Assembly (NCBI RefSeq): GCF_001668625.1
Contig: NZ_LZLJ01000027.1
Span: 1 to 56,005 of the forward strand
Origin: Mycobacterium sp. 1274756.6
GTDB taxonomy: Bacteria; Actinomycetota; Actinomycetes; Mycobacteriales; Mycobacteriaceae
Direction of reading: 5' to 3'
DNA: 56,005 nt
A program made the position numbers and the translations under genes. The notes below the pieces were generated by a model that saw only the letters and a list, made by a program, of their open reading frames with translations, made no database searches and was not told where the DNA came from. Positions 36,116 to 46,464 of this stretch are shown here, in pieces (position 1 is the stretch's first letter; the number at the start of each line of letters is the position of its first letter).

Positions 36116-37662
36116 CTCCCCTCCAGATACCAGCGGCGCTGCCGGTAGCAGAGCAGCAGCGCGGGACCCGGCTCCGCGCGGCGCTCCAGCAGCACCTGGG
36201 CGCGGGCGGTGCGCCCGGCGCTGCGCTGCGGGTCCCACCAGCGTTCGTCCACCGGCCACGGCCCGGCCCACCAGCGCAGCGGGTCGTCGCGGCCGCGGGC
36301 GATCAGCCGGGCCGGGTCGGCGGAGAACAGGCCCCGGCTGGTCACCCGCACCGGGTTGCCGTGGCGGTCGACCAGCTCCACCGGGTCGTCGAGCAGCACC
36401 GTCGGCGCCGGCTCGGGCAGCCGGCCGGGCCAGGGCTGGCCGGGGTCGGCGTGCGGCACCGGCTCATCGCCCAGCGGGGTCAGCGTGATGCGCTCGCCCG
36501 GCCCGCGGCCCCCGGAGAGCACCGGCACCTGCACCGCCTCCGGGCCGAGCAGCCCCTGGACCCGCACCAGCGCCCGGCAGGCGCGCAGCCGGTCCTCCTC
36601 CCCGACCCCGCCCCACAGCGGCAGCTGCAGCGCCTCGGCGGAGATCACCTCGACCGGCTGCAGGCGCAGCTGGGTCACCGGCGCCACCCGCCGTCTGGTC
36701 AGCCAGCCGTCGAGCTGCCAGCGCACCCGGTCGGCGGTGGCGTCCTCGGTCAGCGGGTCGGCGCAGCGCCAGACCCGGCTCAGCTCGTCCCCGTCGGCGG
36801 TGCGGGCCCGGATCTCCAGCCTGGTGCAGCCCACCCCGGCCCCGGCCAGCGCCCGGTGCAGGGCGGCGGCCAGGGAGCGCCCGGCGAAGGCGGCGGCGTC
36901 GACCCGCTCCAGCGGCGGGTCGCAGTCCAGCACGGCGTCGAGTTCCGGTGGCGGTTCGCGTCCGGCCGGGCCGCGCTGCGGCTCGCCGCAGGCGAACCGG
37001 TGGGCGGTGATCGCGTCGGCGCCGAACCGGGAGGCCACGTCGGTGCGCGAGACCGCGGCGAACCGCCCGATGGTGCGAATCCCCATCCGCCACAACAGGT
37101 CCACCAGCTGGTCGCGGCCCGCGCCGGCCAGGCTGGGTTCGGCGCTCAGCTGCCGGATCGACAACCCGGCCAGGAACTCCGCGTCGCCACCCGCTGCCAC
37201 CACCGCACCGGTCCGGGCGGCGAAGACGGCGGTCGCCAACTGATCGGCGATGCCGACCTGGCATTCCACCCCGGCGGCGGCCACCGCGTCGACCAGCCGC
37301 TCACCGGCCTGCTGCTCGGAGCCGAAGAACCGGGCGGCGCCGCGCACCGGCAGCACCAGCAAGCCCGGCCGCAACAGTTCGGCGCGGGGCACCAGATCGT
37401 CGACCGCCGCGATCACCGCCTCGAAGTGGCGGGCGTCGCGGTCGGTGTCGGCGGCCACCACGTGCAGCGCCGGGCACCGCGCCGAGGCCTCCCGGCGGCG
37501 CAGGCCGCGGCGCACCCCGGCGGCGCGGGCCGCCGCCGAACAGACGATCACCCGGTTGGCCAGGGTGACCGCGACCGGCGCGGCCGCGGCCAGCCCCGCC
37601 GCGGCGGCGGCCGCGACCGCCGGCCAATCCATGCACCACAACGCCAGTACCCGCGAACCCAC
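36106..37662 (-). CDS. imuB: ImuB, catalytically dead Y-family polymerase-like mutasome subunit
   Basis: The 518-residue protein has a Y-family polymerase scaffold (LALWCMDWPAVAA; helix-hairpin DLLWRMGIRTIGRFAAVSR) but the SxDE catalytic motif is replaced around LLVLPVRGAARFFG, so it cannot polymerise. QLPLWG (residues 346-351) is the beta-clamp-binding motif. The C-terminus RTARAQVLLERR...LEGSYE is conserved and binds ImuA' and DnaE2. It tethers the mutasome to the clamp. GTG 37662 follows GGAGG. The imuA' stop is 19 nt upstream, and both share one SOS promoter. It matches Rv3394c. Confidence 0.95.
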   Translation of the reverse strand: MGSRVLALWCMDWPAVAAAAAAGLAAAAPVAVTLANRVIVCSAAARAAGVRRGLRRREASARCPALHVVAADTDRDARHFEAVIAAVDDLVPRAELLRPGLLVLPVRGAARFFGSEQQAGERLVDAVAAAGVECQVGIADQLATAVFAARTGAVVAAGGDAEFLAGLSIRQLSAEPSLAGAGRDQLVDLLWRMGIRTIGRFAAVSRTDVASRFGADAITAHRFACGEPQRGPAGREPPPELDAVLDCDPPLERVDAAAFAGRSLAAALHRALAGAGVGCTRLEIRARTADGDELSRVWRCADPLTEDATADRVRWQLDGWLTRRRVAPVTQLRLQPVEVISAEALQLPLWGGVGEEDRLRACRALVRVQGLLGPEAVQVPVLSGGRGPGERITLTPLGDEPVPHADPGQPWPGRLPEPAPTVLLDDPVELVDRHGNPVRVTSRGLFSADPARLIARGRDDPLRWWAGPWPVDERWWDPQRSAGRTARAQVLLERRAEPGPALLLCYRQRRWYLEGSYE

Positions 37663-37681
37663 GTCGCCTCCCCCACAGACC

Positions 37682-38389
37682 TCAGCCCGCCGCGGCGGTG
37701 GCCACGCCGATCCCCGCACCGGTGCGGCCGCGGCCCGCGCCCCGAACCGCGAGGCGCACCGCGCCGATGCGCCCGCAGCCGGGCCGGGCCCGCTCCCCCG
37801 CCCCGGCGGTGTCGTAGCCGCAGACCCGGGCGGTCAGCCGCAGCGTCGCCTCCGGCCAGTCCCCGCCGCTGACCAGCAGGGTGCAACCGCGGCTGCGGGC
37901 CCGGGCGGCCACCACCCGCGCCCGGGCCGGGGGCACGGTGACCCCGCCCAGGCCGAGCACCACCAGGTCCATGCCGTCGATGAGCACCGCGGCGATCTCC
38001 ACCGGATCGGCGCCGGGGTCGGGGATCACCGCCAGCCGGCTCAGATCCGCTCCCATCTCCGCGGCCGCCAGCAGCCCGATGTCCGGCTGGCCGACGATGG
38101 CCGCGTGCGCACCGGCGGCCGTCGCCGCGGCCACCATGCTCACCGGCAACGACCGCGCCCCGCCCAGCACCGCCACCACCCCGCGCGGCAGCCCGGCGGG
38201 CAGTGTCTCGGCCAGCAGTTCCGGCACCGCCAGCACGCCCCCCGAGGCCGGCAGCACCTCCGCCTGCGGCGCGGCGCCGGCCCGGCCGCCGGTCGCCTTG
38301 CCGGTGATCGCGGCCATCCGTTGGCGCAGCTCGCGGAGCTGGTCAGCGCGGGTTGGCTGGTGTCGGTTCAGGGCAGCCGCCGCCGTCAT
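37682..38389 (-). CDS. imuA': ImuA', mutasome accessory protein
   Basis: The 235-residue protein matches Rv3395c, the ImuA' component that works with ImuB and DnaE2 in damage-induced mutagenesis. It has a RecA-like shape ([35 protein letters not shown]), but the Walker A is degenerate. ATG 38389 is preceded by GGAGG and lies 27 nt downstream of an SOS box. The start at 38407 is less likely because it precedes the ribosome site. It is the first gene of the imuA'-imuB operon. Confidence 0.93.
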   Translation of the reverse strand: MTAAAALNRHQPTRADQLRELRQRMAAITGKATGGRAGAAPQAEVLPASGGVLAVPELLAETLPAGLPRGVVAVLGGARSLPVSMVAAATAAGAHAAIVGQPDIGLLAAAEMGADLSRLAVIPDPGADPVEIAAVLIDGMDLVVLGLGGVTVPPARARVVAARARSRGCTLLVSGGDWPEATLRLTARVCGYDTAGAGERARPGCGRIGAVRLAVRGAGRGRTGAGIGVATAAAG

Positions 38390-38416
38390 CCCCCACCTCC
38401 AGAGCACTCAAATCAA

Positions 38417-38432
38417 TCGAATGTGTGTTCGA
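38417..38432 (-). promoter_or_regulatory. SOS box (LexA site) of imuA'-imuB
   Basis: TCGAATGTGTGTTCGA matches TCGAAC-N4-GTTCGA with one mismatch. It lies 27 nt upstream of the imuA' ATG. Together with the dnaE2 box it places the whole mutasome under LexA. Confidence 0.92.
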
Positions 38433-38554
38433 TACAGGCGAGTAAACACCGGCCCACCGACACCGTCAACCCGATGCTTTCGCTGCCGTATCACCCGACT
38501 CAGCGGCCCCACGAGTTTCGAAAAAAGCGGGAAATTTGCTCCCGGAAAACGCAC

Positions 38555-38595
38555 CGGTAGCGCCGCTCCGCGCCACCGGTCCGGCGGCGCTACCG
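38555..38595. terminator. Perfect 12-bp hairpin downstream of guaA
   Basis: CGGTAGCGCCGC (38555-38566) and GCGGCGCTACCG (38584-38595) are exact reverse complements with a 17-nt loop. The hairpin starts 45 nt past the guaA stop and lies between guaA and the imuA' promoter. It would end guaA transcripts. No U-tract follows on the minus strand, as is common in mycobacteria. Confidence 0.55.
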
Positions 38596-38639
38596 CACCC
38601 GTCAGCGGGCTCGCGCCGGCCCGGGCGGGGCGCTGCGGC

Positions 38640-40196
38640 TCATTCCCATTCGATGGTGCCGGGCGGCTTGCTGGTGACGTCCAGCACCACCCGGTTGACC
38701 TCGGGCACCTCGTTGGTGATCCGGGTGGAGATCCGTTCGAGCACCTCGTAGGGCACCCGGACCCAATCGGCGGTCATCGCGTCCTCGCTGGAGACCGGCC
38801 GCAGCACGACCGGATGCCCGTAGGTGCGGCTGTCGCCCTGCACCCCCACCGACCGCACGTCGGCCAGCAGCACCACCGGGCACTGCCAGATCTGCTGATC
38901 CAGCCCGGCCGCGGTCAGTTCCTCCCGGGCGATCACATCGGCGCGCCGCAGGGTGTCCAGCCGCTCCGCGGTGACCTCCCCGACGATCCGGATGCCCAGC
39001 CCAGGCCCCGGGAAGGGTTGGCGGGCCACGATCTCCTCGGGCAGCCCCAACTCCCGCCCGACCGCGCGCACCTCGTCTTTGAACAGCAGCCGCAACGGCT
39101 CGACCAGCGTGAACGCCAGGTCGTCGGGCAACCCCCCGACGTTGTGGTGGCTTTTGATGTTGGCGGTGCCCGCGCCGCCGCCGGACTCCACCACGTCGGG
39201 GTACAGCGTGCCCTGCACCAGGAACTCGATCTCGGCGCCCCCGGCGAGCGCCTCGCGCACCGCCCGCTCGAAGGCCCGGATGAACTGGCGGCCGATGATC
39301 TTGCGCTTGCCCTCCGGGTTGGTCACCCCGCTCAGCGCCGTCAGAAACGTCTCCGCCGCGTCGACGGTGACCAGCCGCGCCCCGGTGGCGGCGACGAAAT
39401 CGCGTTGCACCTGGTCGCGCTCACCGGAACGCAACAGCCCGTGGTCGACGAACACGCAGGTCAACCGGTCGCCGATGGCCCGCTGCACCAGCGCGGCGGC
39501 CACCGCGGAGTCCACCCCGCCGGAGAGCCCGCAGATGGCGTGGCCGTCCCCGACCTGGGTCCGCACCTGCTCGACCAGCCCCTCCACGATGTTGGCGGTG
39601 GTCCACTCCGCGCCGATCCCGGCGAAGTCGTGCAGGAACCGGCTGAGCACCTGCTGGCCGTGCGGGGTGTGCAGCACCTCCGGGTGGTACTGCACCCCGG
39701 CCAGCCGCCGGGCGCGGTCCTCGAACGCGGCCACCGGGGCGCCGGCGGTGGCGGCCACCACCTCGAACCCGGCCGGAGCGGCGGTGACCGCGTCGCCGTG
39801 GCTCATCCACACCTGCTGGATCTCGGTGAGGCCCGAGTGCAGCTCGCCGCCGAGCACCCGCATCTCGGTGCGCCCGTATTCGCTGCCGCCGGTGCGCTCG
39901 ACGGTGCCGCCCAGCGCCCGGGCCATCGCCTGGAAGCCGTAACAGATGCCGAATACCGGCACCCCCAACTCGAACAGCGCCGGGTCCAGTTGCGGCGCCC
40001 CCTCGGAGTAGACGCTGGCCGGCCCGCCGGAGAGCACGATCGCCCGCGGGTCGCGGGCCTTGATCTCCTCGACCGGGGTGGAATGGGCGATCACCTCGGA
40101 GAACACCCGGGCCTCCCGGATCCGCCGGGCGATCAACTGGGCGTATTGGGCGCCGAAATCGACGACCAGGACCGGGCGCGGCGAGGAGGCTGTCAC
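38640..40196 (-). CDS. guaA: GMP synthase (glutamine-hydrolysing)
   Basis: The 518-residue protein converts XMP to GMP with glutamine and ATP. It has the class I amidotransferase domain ([27 protein letters not shown] with the catalytic Cys, [15 protein letters not shown]), the PP-loop synthetase domain ([49 protein letters not shown]) and the dimerisation C-terminus ending [14 protein letters not shown] 40196 is taken as start; GTG 40202, two codons earlier, is possible. With guaB2 and guaB3 nearby, most of the guanine-nucleotide branch is in this window. Confidence 0.97.
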   Translation of the reverse strand: MTASSPRPVLVVDFGAQYAQLIARRIREARVFSEVIAHSTPVEEIKARDPRAIVLSGGPASVYSEGAPQLDPALFELGVPVFGICYGFQAMARALGGTVERTGGSEYGRTEMRVLGGELHSGLTEIQQVWMSHGDAVTAAPAGFEVVAATAGAPVAAFEDRARRLAGVQYHPEVLHTPHGQQVLSRFLHDFAGIGAEWTTANIVEGLVEQVRTQVGDGHAICGLSGGVDSAVAAALVQRAIGDRLTCVFVDHGLLRSGERDQVQRDFVAATGARLVTVDAAETFLTALSGVTNPEGKRKIIGRQFIRAFERAVREALAGGAEIEFLVQGTLYPDVVESGGGAGTANIKSHHNVGGLPDDLAFTLVEPLRLLFKDEVRAVGRELGLPEEIVARQPFPGPGLGIRIVGEVTAERLDTLRRADVIAREELTAAGLDQQIWQCPVVLLADVRSVGVQGDSRTYGHPVVLRPVSSEDAMTADWVRVPYEVLERISTRITNEVPEVNRVVLDVTSKPPGTIEWE

Positions 40197-40290
40197 GGAC
40201 ACGAAGTCTAACGGCGCGCGTCGCTGTGGTTCGACCGCCGTCGCGGTGGTTACCCCGGTGAGGTGAGCAGAAAACCCGAGGAGGTCCGCC

Positions 40291-41043
40291 GTGCTGGGAC
40301 TACCTGATGCGGTGCGCGCCGTGCTGTTCGATCTCGACGGCGTGCTGACCGACACCGCCAGCGTGCACACCAAGGCGTGGACGGCGATGTTCGACGCCTA
40401 CCTGAAGCAACGCGCCACCGAACGCGGCGAACAGTTCGTGCCGTTCGACCCGGTCGACGACTACCTGCGCTACGTCGACGGCAAGCGGCGCCACGACGGG
40501 GTGGCGTCGTTTCTGGCCAGCCGCGGCATCACCCTGCCCGACGGCGACCCCGACGACCCGCCCGACGCCGCGACCGTCTACGGGCTGGGCAACCGCAAGA
40601 ACGCCGCGTTCCAGCAGACCCTGCAGTCCGAGGGGGTGAAGGTGTTCGACGGTTCCCGGCGCTACCTGCAGGCTGTCGCCGACGCCGGGCTCGCGGTGGC
40701 GGTGGTCTCCTCCAGCGCCAACACCCGCGAGGTGCTCGCGCTCACCGGGCTGGACCGCTTCGTCGCCGCCCGCGTCGACGGGGTGACCCTGCGCGAGGAG
40801 AAGCTGGCCGGCAAACCGGCGCCGGATTCGTTCCTGCGGGCCGCCGAACTGCTCGGCGTCGACCCCGCCGCCGCGGCGGTGTTCGAGGATGCGCTCTCCG
40901 GGGTGGCCGCGGGGCGGGCCGGCCGGTTCGGCTACGTGGTCGGGGTCAACCGCGGCGGCGCGGCCCACGCCGAGGACCTGCTGCACAACGGCGCCGACGT
41001 CGTCGTCAGCGACCTCGCCGACCTGTGCGAGGTCCGCCGGTGA
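40291..41043 (+). CDS. Beta-phosphoglucomutase-like HAD hydrolase
   Basis: The 250-residue protein has HAD motif [17 protein letters not shown] (Asp14, Asp16), [32 protein letters not shown] and [25 protein letters not shown]. Its size and cap domain fit beta-phosphoglucomutase. It corresponds to Rv3400. It overlaps the GH65 gene by 4 bp (GTGA), the classic pairing in which a disaccharide phosphorylase releases beta-glucose-1-phosphate and this enzyme makes glucose-6-phosphate. Confidence 0.93.
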   Translation: MLGLPDAVRAVLFDLDGVLTDTASVHTKAWTAMFDAYLKQRATERGEQFVPFDPVDDYLRYVDGKRRHDGVASFLASRGITLPDGDPDDPPDAATVYGLGNRKNAAFQQTLQSEGVKVFDGSRRYLQAVADAGLAVAVVSSSANTREVLALTGLDRFVAARVDGVTLREEKLAGKPAPDSFLRAAELLGVDPAAAAVFEDALSGVAAGRAGRFGYVVGVNRGGAAHAEDLLHNGADVVVSDLADLCEVRR

Positions 41044-43424
41044 TCAGCGAGGAGACGTTTCCGATCGAGCCCTGGCATGTGCGGGAGACCGCCCTGGACC
41101 TGAACCTGCTGGCCCAATCCGAGTCGCTGTTCGCGCTGTCCAACGGCCATATCGGGCTGCGCGGCAACCTCGACGAGGGCGAACCGCACGGCCTGCCCGG
41201 CACCTACCTGAACTCCTTCTACGAGGTGCGGCCGCTGCCCTACGCCGAAGCCGGCTACGGCTACCCCGAGGCCGGCCAGACGGTCGTGGACGTCACCAAC
41301 GGCAAACTGATGCGCCTGACCGTCGACGACGAGCCGTTCGACATCCGCTACGGCGCGCTGCTCGAACACGAGCGGGTACTCGACCTGCGCGCCGGGACAC
41401 TGACCCGCCACGCCCACTGGCGGTCCCCGGCCGGCAGGCAGGTCAAGCTCACCTCGACGCGGCTGGTGTCGCTGGTGCAGCGCAGCATCGCCGCCATCGA
41501 GTACGTCGTGGAGGCCGTCGACGAGTTCGCCCGGATCACCGTGCAATCCGAGCTGGTCGCCAACGAGGATCAGCCGCAGACCTCCGGTGACCCGCGGGTT
41601 TCGGCGATCCTGGACAAGCCGTTGGAAGCGGTGGAATGGGAGGCCGAGGACCACCGCGCGCTGCTGATGCACCGCACCCGCGCCAGCGGGCTGATGATGG
41701 CCGCCGAGATGGATCACGACGTGGAGGTGCCCGGCCGGGTCGAGGTCGCCACGGTCGCCCGGGAGGATCTGGCCCGCACCAGCATCGTCTGCGGTCTGCG
41801 GCCGGGGCAGCGGCTGCGCATCGTCAAATATATCGCCTACGGCTGGTCGAGCCTGCGCTCCCGGCCCGCCCTGCGCGACCAGGTCGCCGCCGCCCTGACC
41901 GGCGCCCGCTACTGCGGCTGGGGCGGCCTGCTGGCCTCCCAGCGCGACTTCCTGGCCGACTTCTGGGACTGCGCGGACGTCGAGATCGACGGCGACTCGG
42001 CCATCCAGCAGGCGGTGCGGTTCGGGCTGTTCCACGTGCTGCAGGCCAGCGCCCGCGCGGAACGCCGCGCGATTCCCAGCAAGGGGCTGACCGGGACCGG
42101 CTATGACGGCCACACCTTCTGGGACAGCGAAGGATTCGTGCTGCCGGTGCTGACCTACACCGCTCCGCGCGCCGCCGCCGACGCGCTGCGGTGGCGGGCG
42201 GCCACGCTCGAGCCGGCGCGCCAGCGCGCCCGCGAGCTGGGGTTGCGCGGCGCCGCCTTTCCGTGGCGGACCATCCGCGGTCAGGAGTGTTCGGCCTACT
42301 GGCCGGCCGGCACCGCGGCCTGGCACATCAACGCCGACATCGCCGCCGCCTTCGAGCGCTACCGGGTGGTCACCGGCGATGGGTCGCTGGAGGCCGAATG
42401 CGGGCTGACCGTGCTGGTGGAGACCGCGCGGCTGTGGCTGTCGCTGGGACACCACGACCGGCACGGGGTGTGGCATCTCAACGGGGTCACCGGCCCCGAC
42501 GAGTACACCGCGGTGGTGCGCGACAACATCTTCACCAACCTGATGGCCGCCCACGGCCTGCGGACCGCCGCCGAGGCGTGCAACCGCCATCCGCAGGCCG
42601 CCCACGAGCTGGGTGTCAGCACCGAGGAGGCGGCCGCCTGGCGCGACGCGGCGGACGCGGTCTATCTGCCCTACGACGAGGAGCTGGGCGTCCACCAGCA
42701 ATCCGAGGGCTTCACCACGCTGGCGGAGTGGGATTTCGAGACCTACCACCGCTATCCGCTGCTGCTGCACGCGCCCTACGTGCGGCTGTATCCGGCGCAG
42801 GTGGTCAAGCAGGCCGACCTGGTGCTGGCGATGCAGTGGCAGAGCCACGCCTTCACCGACGAGCAGATCGCCCGCAACGTCGACTATTACGAGCGGCGCA
42901 CGGTGCGCGACTCGTCGCTGTCGGCGGCGACCCAGGCGGTGATGTGCGCCCACGTCGGGCATCTGGAGTTGGCGCACGACTACGCCTTCGAGGCCGCGCT
43001 GATCGACCTGCGGGATCTGCACGACAACACCCGCGACGGGCTGCACATGGCGTCGCTGGCCGGGGCGTGGACCGCGCTGGTGGCCGGCTTCGGCGGCCTG
43101 CGCGACGACGAAGGCGTCCTCACCCTCAACCCGCACCTGCCCGACGGCATCGCCGGACTGCGGTTCGGGTTGCGCTGGCGCAACTTTCGGCTCAGCGTCG
43201 CCATCACCCACGACGAGGTGACCTACACGCTGCGCGACGGCTCCGACGGGCCGTTGGTGATCCGGCACGCCGGATCCGAGGTGGAACTGTCGACCGCCGA
43301 GCCGACGACGCTGCCGATCGAGCCGTGCGAGCCGCTATTGCCCACGCCGACCCAGCCGCCGGGCCGTCAACCGCTTCGCCGCCATATCCGGCGCGGCGGC
43401 GACGCGGTCAGCCCGTCGGGGTGA
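41040..43424 (+). CDS. Glycoside hydrolase family 65 disaccharide phosphorylase (Rv3401 type)
   Basis: The 794-residue protein has the GH65 architecture: N-terminal beta-sandwich ([36 protein letters not shown]), helical barrel with [34 protein letters not shown] and the acid catalyst in GVTGPDEYT (Glu488), then a C-terminal beta domain. GH65 enzymes phosphorolyse maltose, trehalose, kojibiose or nigerose. The exact sugar cannot be told; proximity to otsB2 on the wider locus hints at trehalose-type sugars. It is coupled to the phosphomutase gene and its 3' end overlaps convergent choD by 17 bp. Confidence 0.93.
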   Translation: MISEETFPIEPWHVRETALDLNLLAQSESLFALSNGHIGLRGNLDEGEPHGLPGTYLNSFYEVRPLPYAEAGYGYPEAGQTVVDVTNGKLMRLTVDDEPFDIRYGALLEHERVLDLRAGTLTRHAHWRSPAGRQVKLTSTRLVSLVQRSIAAIEYVVEAVDEFARITVQSELVANEDQPQTSGDPRVSAILDKPLEAVEWEAEDHRALLMHRTRASGLMMAAEMDHDVEVPGRVEVATVAREDLARTSIVCGLRPGQRLRIVKYIAYGWSSLRSRPALRDQVAAALTGARYCGWGGLLASQRDFLADFWDCADVEIDGDSAIQQAVRFGLFHVLQASARAERRAIPSKGLTGTGYDGHTFWDSEGFVLPVLTYTAPRAAADALRWRAATLEPARQRARELGLRGAAFPWRTIRGQECSAYWPAGTAAWHINADIAAAFERYRVVTGDGSLEAECGLTVLVETARLWLSLGHHDRHGVWHLNGVTGPDEYTAVVRDNIFTNLMAAHGLRTAAEACNRHPQAAHELGVSTEEAAAWRDAADAVYLPYDEELGVHQQSEGFTTLAEWDFETYHRYPLLLHAPYVRLYPAQVVKQADLVLAMQWQSHAFTDEQIARNVDYYERRTVRDSSLSAATQAVMCAHVGHLELAHDYAFEAALIDLRDLHDNTRDGLHMASLAGAWTALVAGFGGLRDDEGVLTLNPHLPDGIAGLRFGLRWRNFRLSVAITHDEVTYTLRDGSDGPLVIRHAGSEVELSTAEPTTLPIEPCEPLLPTPTQPPGRQPLRRHIRRGGDAVSPSG

Positions 43425-45135
43425 TCGGCAGCCACCGCAGCCCGCCGGGCGCCGAGGCCGGCACCACCGGGTGGTTCGGCGCGACCGGGTGCAGCCGCCG
43501 GTACGGCTCCCCCTGCGTGGGCCGCAGATCCGCCTCGCCCTTGTTCGGCCACAGCGCCGCGGCCCGCTCGGCCTGCGCGGTGATCGACAGCGACGGGTTC
43601 ACCCCGAGGTTCGCCGAGATCGACGTGCCGTCGACGACGTACAGGGTCGGGTAGTTGTACACCCGGTGGTAGGGGTCGATGACGCCGTGGTCGGCGTCCT
43701 TGCCGATCACCGCCCCGCCGAGGAAGTGCGCGGTCAGCGGGATGTTGAACAGCTCGCCCCAGGTGCCGCCGGCCACCCCGTCGATCTTGGCGGCGATGCG
43801 GCGGGTGACCTCGTTGCCGACCGGGATCCAGCTGGGGTTGGGCTCGCCGTGGCCCTGCTTGCTGGAATACCGGCGCCCGCCGAGCCGGCCGCGCCGGGTG
43901 AACGTGGTGATCGAGTTGTCCAGGTGCTGCATGACCAGCGCGATCACGGTCCGCTCGCTCCACTGTTTCGGGTTGAGCAGCCGCAGGATGTGCTTCGGGT
44001 CCTCCCGGGCCTGGTCGATCAGCTGCCGCCAGCGCGGCACGTCGGTGCCCTGCGGGCCGGCCCCGTCGGTCATCAGCGTCTGCAGCAGGCCCATCGCGTT
44101 GGAGCCCTTGCCGTAGCGGACCGGCTCGACGTGGGTGTCGGCGGTGGGGTGGATCGACGAGGTGATCGCCACCCCGTGGGTCAGGTCCAGTTCCGGGTTG
44201 ACGTTCAATGTCGCTGCGCCGACGATGGATTCGGAGTTGGTGCGGGTCAGCACGCCGAGCTTGTCGGACAGCTTGGTCAACCTGCCGGTGTCGCGCATCT
44301 TGAACAGCAACCGCTGGGTGTTGTAGGTGCCGGCGGCCAGGATCAGATAGGTGGCGGTGTAAGTGCGCTTGCGGCGCCGGAGCCAGGACCCGGTGCGCAC
44401 CGTGGTGACCTCCCACAGCCCGTCGGGGCGCTGCTCGAACCCGGTCACGGTGGTCATCGGGTGCACCTGCGCGCCGGCCGATTCGGCCAGCCCGAGGTAG
44501 TTCTTCACCAGGGTGTTCTTGGCGCCGTGGCGGCAGCCGGTCATGCATTCGCCGCATTCGATGCAGCCGGTGCGGGCCGGGCCGGCCCCGCCGAAGTAGG
44601 GGTCGGGCACCGTCTTGCCCGGGGTCTTCTCCCCGTCGGGGCCGAAGAACACCCCGACCGGGGTCGGCACGAAGGTCTCGCCGACGCCCATGTCGTCGGC
44701 GACCTCCTTGACGATGCGGTCGGCGTCGGTGAAGGTCGGGTTCCGCACCACCCCGAGCATCCGCTCCGCCTGCTCGTAGTGCGGGGACAGTTCGGCACGC
44801 CAGTCGGTGATATCGCGCCACTGCGGGTCGGCGAAGAACGGCTCCGGCGGGACGTAGAGGGTGTTGGCGTAGTTCAGCGATCCCCCGCCGACGCCCGCCC
44901 CGGCGAGCACCATGACGTTGTCGAGCAGGTGGATGCGCTGGATGCCGTAACAGCCCAGTTTGGGCGCCCACAGGAACTCGCGCAGGTGCCAGGAGTTCTT
45001 GGCGAACTCGTGGTCGGCGAAGCGGCGGCCGGCTTCCAGGATCCCGACCCGGTACCCCTTCTCGGTGAGCCGCAAGGCGCTGACACTGCCACCGAAACCC
45101 GAGCCGATGATGAGCACGTCGTAATCAGGCTGCAT
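43408..45135 (-). CDS. choD: Cholesterol oxidase / GMC-family FAD oxidoreductase
   Basis: The 575-residue protein has an N-terminal FAD-binding motif VLIIGSGFGGSVSALRL, AGAGVGGGSLNYANTLY, the Cys-containing CIECGECMTGCRHGAKNT segment, and C-terminal VVDGTSISANLGVNPSLSITAQAERAA with the catalytic Asn/His region of GMC enzymes. It matches Rv3409c (ChoD), annotated as cholesterol oxidase (oxidation and isomerisation of cholesterol); that role has been questioned, so a broader sterol or alcohol oxidase is possible. A TAAGCT -10 lies 6 nt from the ATG, suggesting leaderless mRNA. Confidence 0.95.
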   Translation of the reverse strand: MQPDYDVLIIGSGFGGSVSALRLTEKGYRVGILEAGRRFADHEFAKNSWHLREFLWAPKLGCYGIQRIHLLDNVMVLAGAGVGGGSLNYANTLYVPPEPFFADPQWRDITDWRAELSPHYEQAERMLGVVRNPTFTDADRIVKEVADDMGVGETFVPTPVGVFFGPDGEKTPGKTVPDPYFGGAGPARTGCIECGECMTGCRHGAKNTLVKNYLGLAESAGAQVHPMTTVTGFEQRPDGLWEVTTVRTGSWLRRRKRTYTATYLILAAGTYNTQRLLFKMRDTGRLTKLSDKLGVLTRTNSESIVGAATLNVNPELDLTHGVAITSSIHPTADTHVEPVRYGKGSNAMGLLQTLMTDGAGPQGTDVPRWRQLIDQAREDPKHILRLLNPKQWSERTVIALVMQHLDNSITTFTRRGRLGGRRYSSKQGHGEPNPSWIPVGNEVTRRIAAKIDGVAGGTWGELFNIPLTAHFLGGAVIGKDADHGVIDPYHRVYNYPTLYVVDGTSISANLGVNPSLSITAQAERAAALWPNKGEADLRPTQGEPYRRLHPVAPNHPVVPASAPGGLRWLPITPTG

Positions 45136-45141
45136 CGCCTC

Positions 45142-45147
45142 AGCTTA
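45142..45147 (-). promoter_or_regulatory. Putative -10 box, leaderless start of choD
   Basis: TAAGCT (minus strand) fits TANNNT and lies 6 nt before the choD ATG, with no Shine-Dalgarno between. Confidence 0.4.
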
Positions 45148-45210
45148 CTGACCAGTACGGCGAAACTCTGCCGGTTGGTGCGGGCCGACCCGCGGGGCGC
45201 GGCCGGCGGT

Positions 45211-45286
45211 CCCTGATATCGACGTTCAATCGGTCTCATAGGCCGATTTTTCGGCCGATAGGGCCATCCGGACGTCGATTTCAGGG
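45211..45286. repeat. Long imperfect palindrome between guaB3 and choD
   Basis: Outer arms CCCTGATATCGACGT (45211-45225) and ACGTCGATTTCAGGG (45272-45286) match in 14 of 15 positions as reverse complements. Inner arms GGCCGA/TCGGCC (45241-45246, 45251-45256) close a TTTT loop. Between them partial pairing continues, so the 76-nt element folds into one long hairpin. It begins 28 nt past the guaB3 stop and is 75 nt upstream of choD. It may be the guaB2-guaB3 terminator or a small palindromic repeat element. Confidence 0.65.
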
Positions 45287-45313
45287 GCTATGGCTCTTCG
45301 GGCGGGGTGTCGG

Positions 45314-46450
45314 TCAGGATCCGACGGTCAGCCCGACCTTCTGGAATTCCTTGAGATCGCAGTAGCCGGCCTTGGCCATCGCCCGGCGCAGCCCACCGAC
45401 CAGGTTCAGCGACCCGAACGGGTCGTCGGAGGGGCCGGAGAGCACCTGGTCGAGGGCGGGGCGCTCACCGAGCGCGATCTGCAGCAGCGCCCCGCGCGGC
45501 AGCGACGGGTGCGCGGCCGCCGACGGCCAGTACCAGCCGCCGCCGAGCGCCTCCTGGGATGCCGCCAGCGGGGTGCCGAGCATGACCGCGTCGGCGCCGC
45601 AGGCGATGGCTTTGGCCAGGTCGCCGGAGGTGTGGATGTCGCCGTCGGCGATCACGTGCACATACCGCCCGCCGGTTTCGTCGAGGTACTCGCGGCGCGC
45701 GGCGGCGGCGTCGGCGATCGCGGTCGCCATCGGCACGCTGATGCCCAGCACCTCATCGGAGGTGGTCGCCCCGGCGGTGGAGCCGTAGCCGACGATCACC
45801 CCGGCCGCCCCGGTGCGCATCAGGTGCAGGGCGGTGCGGTGGTCGAGCACCCCGCCGGCGACCACCGGGATGTCCAGTTCGGAGATGAAGGTCTTGAGGT
45901 TGAGCGGCTCGCCGTTGTTGGCCACCCGCTCCGCGGAGATCAGCGTGCCCTGGATGACCAGCAGCTCCACCCCGGCGGCGACCAGCGCCGGGGTGAGCGC
46001 AGCGGCGTTCTGCGGGCTGACCCGCACCGCGGTGGTCACCCCGGCCTCCCGGATCCGGGCCACCGCCGCGCCCAGCAGGTCGGGGTTCAGCGGGGCGGCG
46101 TGCAACTGCTGCAGCAGCCGCACCGCGGCGGTGGGTTCGGGCTCTTTGGCCGCGACCTCCAGCAGCTGGGCGATCTTGGCTTCCACGTCGGCGTGCCTGC
46201 CGATCAGCCCCTCCCCGTTGAGCACGCCGAGCCCGCCGAGCCGGCCCAGTTCGATGGCGAACTCCGGGGAGACCAGGGCGTCGGTGGGGTGGGTGAGCAC
46301 CGGGATCTCGAAGCGGTAGGCGTCGAGCTGCCAGGCCGTGGAGACGTCCTGGGAGGACCGGGTGCGCCGGGACGGCACGATGTTGACGTCGGCGAGTTCG
46401 TAGGTGCGCCGCGCGTCACGGCCCAGGCCGATTTCAACCAGGTCACGCAT
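45314..46450 (-). CDS. guaB3: GuaB3, IMP-dehydrogenase/GMP-reductase family protein lacking the CBS domain
   Basis: The 378-residue protein is a TIM barrel of the IMPDH family, matching Rv3410c. It has VIVGYGSTAGATTSDEVLGISVPMATAIADAAAARREY, VIADGDIHTSGDLAKAIACGADAVMLGTPLAAS and a C-terminal GGLRRAMAKAGYCDLKEFQKV. There is no CBS pair, and the catalytic loop reads GYGSTAGATT where GuaB2 has GPGSICTT, so the active-site Cys is absent at that position. Its own activity is uncertain. It lies 87 nt downstream of guaB2, and a triple GTAYTACGG repeat precedes it. Confidence 0.95.
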   Translation of the reverse strand: MRDLVEIGLGRDARRTYELADVNIVPSRRTRSSQDVSTAWQLDAYRFEIPVLTHPTDALVSPEFAIELGRLGGLGVLNGEGLIGRHADVEAKIAQLLEVAAKEPEPTAAVRLLQQLHAAPLNPDLLGAAVARIREAGVTTAVRVSPQNAAALTPALVAAGVELLVIQGTLISAERVANNGEPLNLKTFISELDIPVVAGGVLDHRTALHLMRTGAAGVIVGYGSTAGATTSDEVLGISVPMATAIADAAAARREYLDETGGRYVHVIADGDIHTSGDLAKAIACGADAVMLGTPLAASQEALGGGWYWPSAAAHPSLPRGALLQIALGERPALDQVLSGPSDDPFGSLNLVGGLRRAMAKAGYCDLKEFQKVGLTVGS

Positions 46451-46464
46451 GCGAGGTCCCCTTT

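Noticed and set aside
37682..37719. imuB starting at 37719 within imuA'
   Set aside because: The GTG at 37662 has a GGAGG ribosome site and matches the known ImuB N-terminus, while the extra residues look unconserved.
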